This document shows, in pieces, positions 9,585 to 17,488 of a stretch of DNA of 64,000 bases. Made by a program: the position numbers and the translations under genes. The DNA lies in assembly GCF_019733395.1 (NCBI RefSeq), contig NZ_JAIHOO010000001.1:1860001-1924000 (forward strand). The letters run 5' to 3'. The notes beneath the pieces were generated by a model, which worked only from the letters and a program-made list of their open reading frames with translations, had not been told where the DNA came from and ran no database searches. The DNA comes from Lysobacter sp. BMK333-48F3. Its GTDB lineage: Bacteria; Pseudomonadota; Gammaproteobacteria; Xanthomonadales; Xanthomonadaceae. Numbering within the stretch: position 1 is the first letter of the stretch; the number at the start of each line of letters is the position of its first letter.

Positions 9585-9930
9585 TGTAGGAGCGGCGTGA
9601 GCCGCGACAACCGAAACGAGATACGCGAGCGTCGTGGCCGAAGCCCGGACCGGCGAGGCAATGCCGCCGCGGATCGGGCGGGTAGTCGATTTTTGAGCGT
9701 GTCGTGGTATTTCACCGCTCCGGTTGTCGCGGCTCACGCCGCTCCTACAAAGGCGCGTTGCCGTCGTGTAGGAGCGGCGTGAGCCGCGACCACCGAAGCG
9801 ACGTACGCGAGCGTTGCGGCCAAGTCCCGGTGGGCGAGGGAATGCCGCCGCGGATCGGGCGGGTAGTCGGTTTTTGAGCGTGACGTGGTATTTCACCGCT
9901 CCGATTGTCGCGGCTCACGCCGCTCCTACA
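9585..9930. repeat. Tandem duplication of a ~165-bp unit bounded by inverted REP sequences
   Basis: REP sequences occur at 9585-9608 and 9767-9790 (forward) and at 9726-9749 and 9907-9930 (reverse). Each forward/reverse pair encloses a nearly identical ~117-bp spacer containing GCCGCCGCGGATCGGGCGGG and TGGTATTTCACCGCTCCG. The whole unit is therefore present twice in tandem. No gene is seen in 9535-10011. Confidence 0.88.
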
Positions 9931-10011
9931 GGGACGGCGCGTTAGCAGACCCCTGGACAGTTTGTCCTGCGGCGGTTTGCCGCAGTCCGGCGGCGCGGCG
10001 ACAGGACTAGG

Positions 10012-10596
10012 ATGCGGCGCATGAACGCACTGCCCCGTCCGTTATTGAGCGGTCTGCTCGTCGACGACGATCCGGCCTACGCCGCCACCCTGCAACGCAG
10101 CCTCGCCCGACGCGGCATCGAAAGCCGCACCGCCGGCAGCGTGCGCGAGGCGCTCGACCTGGCCCTGGCCCAGCCGCCCGGGTTCGCCTTGCTGGATCTC
10201 AAGCTGGGCCACGAATCCGGCCTGCAGCTGATCCGGCCGCTGCGCGAGCTGCGTCCGGACATGCGCATCGTCCTGGTCACCGGCTACGCCAGCGTGGCGA
10301 CCGCGGTCGACGCGATCAAGCGCGGCGCCGACGACTACCTGCCCAAGCCGGCCAGCGTGCCGGCGATCCTGGCGGTGCTCGGCATCGAGACGCCGGATAC
10401 GCCGTTGCCGGCGGCGCCGGCCAGCGAAACCATGATGCCGTTGCGGCGGATGGAGTGGGAGCATATCCAGCAGGCGCTCAACGACACCGGCGGCAACATT
10501 TCGGCGACCGCGCGCCTGCTCGGCATGCACCGCCGCTCGCTGCAGCGCAAGCTGGGCAAGCGCCCGGGCCCCGAGCGTCGCATCGTCGGCCTGTAG
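10012..10596 (+). CDS. RegA/ActR/PrrA-type response regulator
   Basis: The 194-residue protein has a receiver domain at about residues 14-120 with the acidic cluster Asp18-20, phospho-acceptor Asp62, Thr90 and Lys112. A short Fis-type HTH at the C-terminus (NISATARLLGMHRRSLQRKLGKR) matches the RegA/ActR/PrrA family, whose members control redox-dependent gene expression with a RegB-type kinase. No kinase gene is adjacent; REP repeats flank both sides, so it looks orphaned here. An in-frame ATG at 10021 has AGG nine bases upstream and may be the true start. Confidence 0.88.
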   Translation: MRRMNALPRPLLSGLLVDDDPAYAATLQRSLARRGIESRTAGSVREALDLALAQPPGFALLDLKLGHESGLQLIRPLRELRPDMRIVLVTGYASVATAVDAIKRGADDYLPKPASVPAILAVLGIETPDTPLPAAPASETMMPLRRMEWEHIQQALNDTGGNISATARLLGMHRRSLQRKLGKRPGPERRIVGL

Positions 10597-10618
10597 TTCT
10601 CCAGGGTTAGCATCGGCG

Positions 10619-11120
10619 TCCCGCCAGAGATTCCTTCGGTCACAAGCCGCGCCCGCCATCCCGCCCGGTCGCCGCGTCTTTATCCTGCGCCCCTGTAGGA
10701 GCGGCGTGAGCCGCGATCAAGGGACGCGCATAGGAATCAACGCCTCCGCCATCGATCGAAGCCCGAAACCATCGCGAAGGGTAGGAGCGGCGCAAGCCGC
10801 GACCGCGCTGCTGCGGTCTCGCGGCGCCTGTATTCGAAGGCCTCAAAAGCAAAGCTTCCGTCCGCAAGCGGCCGGGTCACTTTCTTTGTCCAAGGCGACA
10901 AAGAAAGTAACCAAAGAAAACGCCATTCCTGTTTCGAATCAAAAGCCACTATGGGACGGAGTCTGCGCAGGGCTGCTCCGCACAGGCCATCCCTGGCCTG
11001 GCTGCGCACGGCCCGCATCCTTGCGGGCCGCCCTTCGGGGCTTCAGGGCGTTCTCGCGAGTTCGCTGCTGCGCCAAGCTCTTTCCGGCAACGGCAACCGC
11101 AACCGCAACCGCAACCGCCG
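10619..11120. repeat. Composite intergenic repeat, copy 1 (REPs plus structured core)
   Basis: The block holds REP-like sequences at 10694-10717 and 10781-10804 and a degenerate 27-bp insertion module at 10619-10645. The ~270-bp core then begins at about 10845 (AAAGCAAAGCTTCCGTCCGC). The core contains hairpin I (ACTTTCTTTGTC/GACAAAGAAAGT), hairpin II (CAGGCCA/TGGCCTG), hairpin III (CGGCCCGCA/TGCGGGCCG at 11009-11030) and a GCCC-TTCG-GGGC hairpin. It ends in a CGCAAC hexamer run. No gene is seen in 10597-11136. Confidence 0.9.
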
Positions 11121-11136
11121 TTGTCGCTACGGTGCC

Positions 11137-11586
11137 TTACGGCCCCGTCGCCCCCAATGGGCGCACCAAGGCCTGCACCTCGGTCTCGCTGCGTTTGCCG
11201 TGGGCGTCCTCGAACACCAGGGTCATCGGCACGCGTTCGCCGGGGCGCAGGGCGCGGCGCAGGCCGATCAGCATGATGTGGTAGCCGCCCGGGGCCAGGG
11301 CGATGCTGCGGCCGCGCGGCAGGGGCAGGGCGGCGATCTGGCGCATGCGCATCATCTGCCCTTCCATCGCCATCTCGTGCACTTCCACCGCTTCGGCCGC
11401 CGGCGAGCGCGCGCCGACCAGGCGGGTGTCGCGTTGCGCGGTCAGGCGCATGAAGGCGCCGGTGGCGTGCTGCTGGGCGACGCTGGCGCGCACCCACGGC
11501 GCTTCGACCGCGACTTGCGCAGCGGCGGCGGTACTGAACACGAACAGGGACACGGCGAGGGCCGCGGAACTGAGACGGGCGATCAT
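11137..11586 (-). CDS. PCu(A)C-type periplasmic copper chaperone
   Basis: The 149-residue protein has a Sec signal peptide (SSAALAVSLFVFSTAAAAQ) followed by a DUF461/PCu(A)C domain. The Cu(I)-binding pattern H-x-M, later Met residues and H-x-M are visible in VEVHEMAMEGQMMRM and GGYHIMLIGL. The ATG at 11586 was chosen because the signal peptide begins there. The family delivers copper in the periplasm to cytochrome oxidase or to SCO proteins. It lies 52 bp downstream of a SCO gene on the same strand, which suggests a shared copper-delivery operon. Confidence 0.92.
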   Translation of the reverse strand: MIARLSSAALAVSLFVFSTAAAAQVAVEAPWVRASVAQQHATGAFMRLTAQRDTRLVGARSPAAEAVEVHEMAMEGQMMRMRQIAALPLPRGRSIALAPGGYHIMLIGLRRALRPGERVPMTLVFEDAHGKRSETEVQALVRPLGATGP

Positions 11587-11638
11587 CGGGCGGCGCTCGC
11601 GGAGGGAGTGGGGATGAGCCGGGCTCACAGGGTCGGGC

Positions 11639-12283
11639 TCATAGGATCTGGCGGATATCGTCGACGCAGTGCTGCGCGCTCTGCTCGTGGCGCAGGGCGA
11701 TGCGCAAGGCGCCTTGTGCGTCGAACACATAGCTCAGCGCCGAATGATCGATGGTGTAGGACGCGCCCGTCGGCACCTTGGCGTAGACCACGCGGAAGTC
11801 CTTGGCGGTGCGCGCGGTCCGTTCGGCGTCGCCGTACAGGCCGAGGAAACTCGGGTCGAAGGCGCGCACGTAGGTGTCCAGCACCTGTGGGATGTCGCGT
11901 TCCGGATCCAGGGTCACGAAGATCACCTGCAGCGCCTGGCCCGGCGCGCCGAGCAGCTTGCGGATCTGCACCGCGCGGGTCAGCGCGGTCGGGCACACGT
12001 CCGGGCACTGGGTGAAGCCGAAGAACAGCAGCACCGGACGGCCGCGGAAATCGGCCAGGCGGCGGACCCGGCCCTGCGGGTCGAGCAATTGGAAATCGCG
12101 GGCGAAATCGCGTCCGGTCAGGTTGATGCCGTGCAGCGACAGCGGGCGCTGGCCGCCGCAGGCGCTGAGCAGGCCGGCGCAGGCCAGGCCGGCGAGGACG
12201 CGCCGACGCGCGCGCAGGTCGATCGGGACGGGAAGGCGGGACGCGGGCACGGCGGCGGCCTCGACGATGCGGGAGGCCGGCAT
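11639..12283 (-). CDS. SCO1/SenC-family copper-delivery protein, probable lipoprotein
   Basis: The 214-residue thioredoxin-fold protein has the CPDVC copper motif in FFGFTQCPDVCPTALT and the conserved distal His in YTIDHSALSYVFD. A basic N-terminus and the LLSACG lipobox (Cys at about residue 42) point to a membrane-anchored periplasmic lipoprotein. SCO proteins load the CuA site of cytochrome c oxidase and act as thiol oxidoreductases. The next gene downstream encodes a PCu(A)C chaperone, its usual partner. The extended N-terminus makes the exact start uncertain; a start nearer the RRR stretch is possible. Confidence 0.92.
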   Translation of the reverse strand: MPASRIVEAAAVPASRLPVPIDLRARRRVLAGLACAGLLSACGGQRPLSLHGINLTGRDFARDFQLLDPQGRVRRLADFRGRPVLLFFGFTQCPDVCPTALTRAVQIRKLLGAPGQALQVIFVTLDPERDIPQVLDTYVRAFDPSFLGLYGDAERTARTAKDFRVVYAKVPTGASYTIDHSALSYVFDAQGALRIALRHEQSAQHCVDDIRQIL

Positions 12284-12356
12284 TGCAGCACCGCCGCCGC
12301 GGGCGGCGGATGTGGCCGAGTGTCGCAGCGCGCGCTGCCTCGCGCGCGACGACGCG

Positions 12357-13040
12357 CTACAGGTCGCGCACCACCCAGCCGCTGGGATGCGGCGTGTCTT
12401 CGCCGCTGTCGAGCGCGGCCTGGGCGACCTCGTCCGGGCTGCGCCCGGCCTTCCACGCCGCGGCCATCGCCGCCAGGCGCTCGCGGGTGGCGCGGGTGTA
12501 GGCGCCTTCCATTTCGTTCTGGGCGTCGGCCGCGAGCTTCTGCGGGTACAAGGTGCGCGCGTCCTCGCTGCGGTTGAGCAGGGCGATCAGGCGCGACAGC
12601 GCGGTGCGGAAGCTGGCCGCGCCGAGCGCGGTGCGCTGGGTGCGCTGCAGGTGCCACACGGTCAGGTACTCGACCGGGCCGAGCAGGCGTCGCGGCGTGG
12701 CGCCGAAGAAATGCCCGGACAGGGCGCTGACCGCGACCGGGCCGCCGGCGTCGGGCAACCGGGTCGCGCCCCAGGAGCTCAGCGCGCCGCCGGGCAGGTC
12801 CATGCGCCGCAACGCGGTGCCGAAGGTGTCGGCGAGCAGGCGCTGGGCATGGGCGTCGTCGCTCTCGGCGACCACCCCGAGCAGGCGGATGAACAAGGGA
12901 TAGCGGTCCTCGCCGAGCCGGCGTACCACGCGCTTGAGCACCGCCAGGCGGTACTCCGGGTCGCTGTGCGCGGCCAGCGCGGAGATCAGCCGGTCGGCGC
13001 CGGCGCGCAGGGCTTCGGGGCTGGGAATGGAGTCGTTCAA
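12357..13040 (-). CDS. Conserved hypothetical protein, alpha-helical
   Basis: A 227-residue soluble protein that I do not recognise. It is rich in Leu/Ala/Arg helices (SDPEYRLAVLKRVVRRLGED, FRTALSRLIALLNRSEDART) and has no signal peptide or membrane segment. It has one SGHFFGATPRRLLGP segment that could form a folded core. The frame opens with a TTG codon at 13040 and has no convincing ribosome site, so the start is uncertain. It lies upstream of the SCO/PCu(A)C pair on the same strand, without a visible functional link. Confidence 0.6.
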   Translation of the reverse strand: MNDSIPSPEALRAGADRLISALAAHSDPEYRLAVLKRVVRRLGEDRYPLFIRLLGVVAESDDAHAQRLLADTFGTALRRMDLPGGALSSWGATRLPDAGGPVAVSALSGHFFGATPRRLLGPVEYLTVWHLQRTQRTALGAASFRTALSRLIALLNRSEDARTLYPQKLAADAQNEMEGAYTRATRERLAAMAAAWKAGRSPDEVAQAALDSGEDTPHPSGWVVRDL

Positions 13041-13163
13041 GCGGGGACGGGGACGCGATGATGCCGGCGTCTAGGGTAGCGCGGACGTGGCTCGGGGGCC
13101 GCAGCCGGCGTTCGCGCGGGACGGGGTGCGGTCGCGGCTGGGCCGCTCCTGCCCCGGAGGGAG

Positions 13164-13487
13164 TCAGCTCAGCGCGTCGAGGACGGCGTCGGCGCCGCGG
13201 TCGGCGGCCGAGGACAGGTCCAGGCTGCCCAGCTCGTGTTCGAAGCCGGGGTCGCCGGCCAGGCGGCGTTCGCCCTCGGGCACTGCGCTCCAGGCGTCGG
13301 CGTTGAGCACGGTTTCGCCGGCATCGGCCGCCGGCGGCGCGTAGGCCGGCAGCGCGGCTTCGGCGACCTGGGGCGACTGCTGGATCTGCTCCTGCGGCGC
13401 CGGTTCCCGTCCGCGCAGGCTCTCGAGCGCGGCCTGCCCGTCGAGGCTGGTGCGGTCGATGCGCGAATCGGGGCCGATGGTGCTCAT
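13164..13487 (-). CDS. Small hypothetical protein beside the type III secretion island
   Basis: A 107-residue acidic protein without a signal peptide or membrane segment, rich in Ala, Pro, Glu and Asp (EPAPQEQIQQSPQVAEAALP). It looks intrinsically disordered for most of its length. It is the last gene before sctU and is transcribed away from it. A disordered, Ser/Thr-containing N-terminus (MSTIGPDSRIDRTS) would be compatible with a type III substrate, but there is no direct evidence. I do not recognise the family. Confidence 0.5.
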   Translation of the reverse strand: MSTIGPDSRIDRTSLDGQAALESLRGREPAPQEQIQQSPQVAEAALPAYAPPAADAGETVLNADAWSAVPEGERRLAGDPGFEHELGSLDLSSAADRGADAVLDALS

Positions 13488-13561
13488 GCGGGGCGGGCAA
13501 CGGGTGAAGTCGGGGGGATGGGCGAAATGTAGCGCCGGGCGGGGAGGGAGGATACTCGGGA

Positions 13562-13574
13562 CGACCCTAGGTCG
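13562..13574 (+). promoter_or_regulatory. CTAG-centred inverted repeat upstream of sctU
   Basis: CGACC-CTA-GGTCG is a perfect 5-bp inverted repeat around CTA, about 129 bp before the sctU start. Boxes of the same design lie before other units of the island (32355-32367, 34788-34800, looser at 24782-24790 and 20821-20835). It is proposed as a regulator-binding site; that is inference. Confidence 0.45.
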
Positions 13575-13696
13575 CCCGGCCCCGGTTCAGCCAGGCGCCG
13601 CAACGGCCGCGGAGCGTGACCGGAGTGGCGACGCCGCCACGGTCGCGGTCCGGTCTGCGTGATAGCCTCGTCACCCTCTCGCTGCAAGGGCCGCGC

Positions 13697-14806
13697 ATGG
13701 CGAAGGACCAGGGCGCCGACAAGACCGAACCGCCCACCCCAAAACGGATCCGGGATGCGCGTAAGGAAGGCAATGTCGCCAAGAGCAAGGAGCTGACCAG
13801 CACGGTGCTGGTGCTCGGCTGGGTGGTGTGCGGCTGGCTGATGCTGGATTTCATGCGCACCAAGCTGATCCGGCTGTTCGAGACCTGCCTCAAGGCGATC
13901 AACCAGCCCTTCGGCGACGCCTTGCGCGAGTCCGGCGCGGCCGCGTTCGACACCTTGCTGTGGCTGTCGCTGCCGTTGCTGGCGATGGCGGTGTTCCTGG
14001 GCGTGATCGTCGAATTCCTCCAGGTCGGGCCGATCATCACCCTGGAGAAGCTCAAGCCCAGCATGGAGAAGATGAATCCGGCCGAAGGGCTGAAGAAGAT
14101 GTTCTCCATGGACAACCTGGTCGAGCTGGTCAAGTCGGTGCTCAAGAGCGCCGCCCTGATCGGCATCGGCGGCTTCGTCCTGTTCCAGATGCTGGCCCAG
14201 CTGATGCTGCTGCCCTACGCGCCGCCGGCGGCGATGGGCGCGGGCATCTGGCACGGGCTGGTGCGGATCGCGGTATGGACGATCTTCGTGTTCTTCTTCG
14301 TCTCGGCGATCGACGTCTGGTACCAGAAGTTCGCCTACCTCAAGCAACTGCGCATGAGCCGCCGCGACATCCAGCAGGAGGTCAAGGAGAACGAGGGCGA
14401 CCCGCACGTGAAGAGCCGGCGCCGGCAGTTGCATCAGGAATGGTCGCAGCAGAACATGCTCAATGCCGTCCGCCAGTCGAACGTCGTCGTGACCAATCCC
14501 ACCCACATCGCCATCGCCCTGCAGTACGAGCACGGAGTGACCGACCTGCCGGTCGTGGTCGCCAAGGGCGAGGGCTACATGGCCGAGCAGATCAAGGCCG
14601 CGGCGGCCGAGGCCGGGGTGCCGATCCTGCAGAACGTCGAACTCGCGCGCGGCCTCAACGAGCACGTCGCCCTGGACGACTACATCGGCAACGAGTTCTT
14701 CGAAGCGGTGGCCGAGGTCCTGCACTGGGCCGAAGGCGTGCGCCGCCTGCGCGACGGCGACGACAGCGCGCCGGAACTGCCGCCGCCGGTGGAAGAGCCG
14801 CGCTGA
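13697..14806 (+). CDS. sctU: Type III secretion export-apparatus switch protein SctU (HrcU/YscU)
   Basis: The 369-residue protein opens with KTEPPTPKRIRDARKEGNVAKSKEL, the hallmark of the FlhB/YscU family. Four membrane segments follow and then a cytoplasmic domain with the autocleavage motif NPTH at residues 267-270 (VVVTNPTHIAIALQY). Cleavage at Asn-Pro switches substrate class in the family. The ATG at 13697, with AAGGG upstream, gives the canonical N-terminus. The gene stands apart from and convergent with the sctQRST operon and has its own CTAG-box upstream. A short acidic/Pro tail (PELPPPVEEPR) ends the protein. Confidence 0.96.
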   Translation: MAKDQGADKTEPPTPKRIRDARKEGNVAKSKELTSTVLVLGWVVCGWLMLDFMRTKLIRLFETCLKAINQPFGDALRESGAAAFDTLLWLSLPLLAMAVFLGVIVEFLQVGPIITLEKLKPSMEKMNPAEGLKKMFSMDNLVELVKSVLKSAALIGIGGFVLFQMLAQLMLLPYAPPAAMGAGIWHGLVRIAVWTIFVFFFVSAIDVWYQKFAYLKQLRMSRRDIQQEVKENEGDPHVKSRRRQLHQEWSQQNMLNAVRQSNVVVTNPTHIAIALQYEHGVTDLPVVVAKGEGYMAEQIKAAAAEAGVPILQNVELARGLNEHVALDDYIGNEFFEAVAEVLHWAEGVRRLRDGDDSAPELPPPVEEPR

Positions 14807-14870
14807 GGCGCGGCGGCCGCCGACTCCCTCTGCGGCTTGCTGTCCCCATCAAGTAGCACCGCTCCCGCTG

Positions 14871-14998
14871 TTCCCCCCTTTGAAAAAGGGGGGCAGGGGG
14901 GATTTGCCGTTGCTGTTGCTGTTGCTTTCACGAGCGAGCGCACCGAAGCGAAGTCAAAAGCAAATCCCCCCTAGCCCCCCTTTTTCAAAGGGGGGAAC
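14871..14998. repeat. Inverted C-rich repeat element with a GTTGCT hexamer centre, copy A
   Basis: The left arm TTCCCCCCTTTGAAAAAGGG... continues to GGGGGGATTTGC. The right arm at 14960-14998 is its inverted complement, GCAAATCCCCCC... to CAAAGGGGGGAA. The centre carries GTTGCT repeats. Each arm also folds on CCCCCCTTT/AAAGGGGGG. Further copies are at 34888-35059 and 51049-51226. Next to it, 15040-15077 carries five CGATTCC heptamers. No gene is seen in 14807-15080. Confidence 0.88.
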
Positions 14999-15080
14999 CA
15001 CAAGCGTTGGTCAAAAGGGGGCATCGGCCGCATGCTCCGCCGATTCCCGATTCCCGATTCCCGATTCCCGATTCCCCGCC

Positions 15081-15866
15081 TCACCCGCCAAACACGCGAT
15101 TGAGCGCATCCAGCAAGCCGCGGTTGTCGGCCAGGCGGTCGAGCACGATTTCGACGTACACGCCGAGCATCAACAGGATGATCCAGGTCGCCAGCCAGGC
15201 CTTGATCGGCATGGTGATGGTGAACACGTTGAGCTGCGGGGCGAAGCGGTTGACCAGGCCGAACGACAGGTCGATCAGCAGCAACACCACCATCGCCGGC
15301 GCGGCCAGCACCAGCAGGGCGGTCATCAGATAGCTGAACTGACCGACGAACAACTCCATGCCGACCGCGTGCAGGGTCGGGAAGTAGGTGGTCACCGGCC
15401 ACATCGCGTAGCTCGACAGCAGCAGGTCGAGGAACACCAGGAAGGCGCCGCTGGCCATGAATAGCCAGGCCGCGAACTGCGACAGGAAGCTGCCGTGCAG
15501 CGAGGCCTGGTGGCCCTGGATTGGGTCGAACACCTGCGCGAGGGTCATGCCGACCTGGGTGTCGATGATGTTGCCGGCGGCGCTGATCGCCCAGAACACC
15601 ATGCCGAAGCAGAAGCCGATCGCGACCCCGATGAACAGTTCCTTGAGGATGATCGGCGCCCAGGCGAAGGTGCCCAGGGTATTGAGCGGCACGCCGTTCA
15701 TCGCCACCGGGATGGCGATGATCGCCAGGCTGACCATGAAGCTGTTGCGCACCAGCGGCGGCATGTTCTCCGAGGTGAGCAGCGGCAGCATCATGAACGC
15801 GCCGATCACCCGCGGCAGCACCAGCCCGAGCGCGAGCAGGATGTTGCCGACCGAATCGAAATTCAT
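15081..15866 (-). CDS. sctT: Type III secretion export gate protein SctT (HrcT/YscT/FliR family)
   Basis: The 261-residue polytopic inner-membrane protein has about six hydrophobic segments and the FliR/SpaR-type core ELFIGVAIGFCFGMVFWAISAAGNIIDTQ. The conserved FDPIQGHQASLHGSFLSQFAAWLF region and the C-terminal APQLNVFTITMPIKAWLATW region follow. With SctR and SctS it builds the export gate inside the basal body. It is the last gene of the minus-strand operon, 13 bp after sctS. The length is normal for the family. Confidence 0.95.
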   Translation of the reverse strand: MNFDSVGNILLALGLVLPRVIGAFMMLPLLTSENMPPLVRNSFMVSLAIIAIPVAMNGVPLNTLGTFAWAPIILKELFIGVAIGFCFGMVFWAISAAGNIIDTQVGMTLAQVFDPIQGHQASLHGSFLSQFAAWLFMASGAFLVFLDLLLSSYAMWPVTTYFPTLHAVGMELFVGQFSYLMTALLVLAAPAMVVLLLIDLSFGLVNRFAPQLNVFTITMPIKAWLATWIILLMLGVYVEIVLDRLADNRGLLDALNRVFGG

Positions 15867-15879
15867 CGCCTGCCGCGCC

Positions 15880-16146
15880 TCAGTGCCGGACCAGGCCCGG
15901 GAAGTCGATGAAGATGCGGTCGGCGAAGGTGTACAGGGTGCCGCCGATCATCGACGCGGTGACGAACAAGGTCACCACGATCACCGCGAACTTGATCGCG
16001 TAGGCGAAGGTCTGCTCCTGCAACTGGGTCGCGGCCTGGATGAAGGCCACCACCAGGCCCACCACGGCCGCGGCCACCACCGGCGGACCCGACAACAGCA
16101 GGGTCAGCCACAGGGCCTGTTTGGTGAGTTCTAGCATGTCGCCCAT
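15880..16146 (-). CDS. sctS: Type III secretion export gate protein SctS (HrcS/YscS/FliQ family)
   Basis: An 88-residue protein with two membrane helices and the FliQ/YscS pattern LTLLLSGPPVVAAAVVGLVVAFIQAATQLQEQTFAYAIKF. The QAATQLQEQT turn is diagnostic. In the complex four copies wrap the SctR5-SctT1 gate. A second in-frame ATG at 16137 (MLELTKQALW) gives the more usual family N-terminus and could be the real start. It follows sctR after a 136-bp gap that contains an unusual inverted repeat. Confidence 0.93.
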   Translation of the reverse strand: MGDMLELTKQALWLTLLLSGPPVVAAAVVGLVVAFIQAATQLQEQTFAYAIKFAVIVVTLFVTASMIGGTLYTFADRIFIDFPGLVRH

Positions 16147-16155
16147 GAGCAGGTG

Positions 16156-16280
16156 CCGGGAGTCGGGAATGGGGAATGGGGAATCGGAAAAGCGCAGGAG
16201 CGGAACTTAGGGGGCGGCGGCTCGGTGGACGCGGCCAAAGCCGCTCTCACGATTCCCGATTCCCCATTCCCGACTCCCGG
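16156..16280. repeat. 22-bp perfect inverted repeat between sctR and sctS
   Basis: Bases 16156-16177 (CCGGGAGTCGGGAATGGGGA and two more bases) are exactly complementary to 16259-16280, with ~80 bp between. The arms are made of the GGGAATC-type heptamers also seen at 15040-15077 and 35120-35165. It lies inside the minus-strand operon and splits otherwise tightly packed export-gate genes. Confidence 0.88.
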
Positions 16281-16282
16281 CC

Positions 16283-17224
16283 TCACCCGCCATAGGTCAA
16301 CACCAAGCCATGCACCAGCTTGGCCCAGCCGCCGATCAGCACGAACAGCAGCAGCTTGAACGGCAGCGAGACGGTGGTCGGGGACAGCATCATCATGCCC
16401 AGCGAGAGCAGGATGTTGGACACCACCAGGTCGATGATCAGGAACGGCAGGAAGATCAGGAAGCCGATCTGGAACGCGGCGGTGAGCTCGCTGACGGTGA
16501 AGGCTGGAATCACGACGATGAAGTCGTTGACCGAGATGTCGCCGCGCGCGGCCGGCGGCAGCAGGCGCTGGGCGCTGCGCAGGAAGAACGCGCGCTCGGC
16601 GTCGCTGGAGTGCTTGATCAGGAACTTGCGCAGCGGCTCCTTGCCGGCGTCCATCAGCGCCAGCAGGCGCGCGGTGTCCATCTTGCCGCCGGAGCTGAGC
16701 AGGGCCGAGGGCGGCTTGCTCGCGCCGGCGGCCGCGGCCGGAGCGGCCGGCGGCGCGGCGACCGGGGTGGCGGTGGTGCTGAAGCCGACGCTGGTGTTGG
16801 CGGCCAGCGCGCCCGGCGCGGTTGCGGCCGGCGCGGCCGTGCCGGCCGGTACAGCCGCGGGCGCTGCGCCGGCGGGGGCGGCTGCGGTCGGCGCTGCAGT
16901 CGCCGCAGCGGCCGCGGGCGGCGCGCCGGTGCCCGGCGGCTGGCCCTGGGTCGCGCTCGCCGCCGGCTGGCCGCTCATGCGCGCGTTGATCGCGTCATGG
17001 GTCTCCAGGATCACCGGATACATCACGTAGATCGACAGCACGATCGCCAGGCCGTTGATGACCACGTTCGGCGGCACCTGCTGCAGGCCCAGCGCGTTGC
17101 GCAGCAGGCTCAGCACGACCACGATCTTGGTGAACGAGGTCACCATGACCGCGACGAACGGGGCCAGCGCCAGGCTGACCACCGTCACCAGCACCAGCGC
17201 CGGCGAGAACGAACTGAAATCCAT
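16283..17224 (-). CDS. sctR: Type III secretion export gate protein SctR (HrcR/YscR/FliP family) with a large Ala/Pro insert
   Basis: The N-terminal part (SLALAPFVAVMVTSFTKIVVVLSLLRNALGLQQVPPN) and the C-terminal part (VVIPAFTVSELTAAFQIGFLIFLPFLIIDLVVSNILLSLGMMML) are canonical SctR. Between them, residues about 84-180 form a low-complexity stretch of Ala, Pro, Gly and Thr. The protein therefore has 313 residues against a usual ~215. The insert follows the second membrane segment (IYVMYPVILETHDAINARM) and precedes the MDAGKEPLRKFL helix. The frame is kept throughout. The start lies 3 bp after the sctQ stop, indicating translational coupling. Confidence 0.95.
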   Translation of the reverse strand: MDFSSFSPALVLVTVVSLALAPFVAVMVTSFTKIVVVLSLLRNALGLQQVPPNVVINGLAIVLSIYVMYPVILETHDAINARMSGQPAASATQGQPPGTGAPPAAAAATAAPTAAAPAGAAPAAVPAGTAAPAATAPGALAANTSVGFSTTATPVAAPPAAPAAAAGASKPPSALLSSGGKMDTARLLALMDAGKEPLRKFLIKHSSDAERAFFLRSAQRLLPPAARGDISVNDFIVVIPAFTVSELTAAFQIGFLIFLPFLIIDLVVSNILLSLGMMMLSPTTVSLPFKLLLFVLIGGWAKLVHGLVLTYGG

Positions 17225-17227
17225 CGG

Positions 17228-17488
17228 TCAGCTCCAGCTGATCAGCCGCACGCCCAGGGTGTCGCCGACCGCGACGATCTCGCCGCGCCCGGCGTCGCGG
17301 CCGTTGGCGCGGATCACCACGTTCGCGCCTTCCAGCCGCGAGGGCAGGGCGAACACGTAGCCGGGCTGGAAGCCCGCCAGTTCCTGGTATTTGCATTCCA
17401 GCCGGCCGAGGTCGAAGTCGAGCCGGACCGGCACGTCGGGCGCAGTGGGTTCCGCGGACTCGGGGGCGGCGGACTCGGTGTCGGACAT
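17228..17488 (-). CDS. Probable internally initiated SctQ C-terminal fragment (SctQ-C)
   Basis: Within sctQ, Met273 (ATG at 17488) is preceded by AGGAG (complement of 17498-17502) nine bases upstream. This is a better ribosome site than that of many full genes here. Translation from it would give an 86-residue protein made of a short acidic linker and the SpoA2/FliN-like domain. In Yersinia YscQ, Salmonella SpaO and relatives an internal start yields exactly such a fragment, which joins full-length SctQ in the cytoplasmic sorting platform. Production here is inferred. Confidence 0.55.
   Translation of the reverse strand: MSDTESAAPESAEPTAPDVPVRLDFDLGRLECKYQELAGFQPGYVFALPSRLEGANVVIRANGRDAGRGEIVAVGDTLGVRLISWS

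Noticed and set aside
9535..10011. Insertion sequence between the GH3 and response-regulator genes
   Set aside because: REP sequences bound the units, but no transposase frame or typical IS ends are present.
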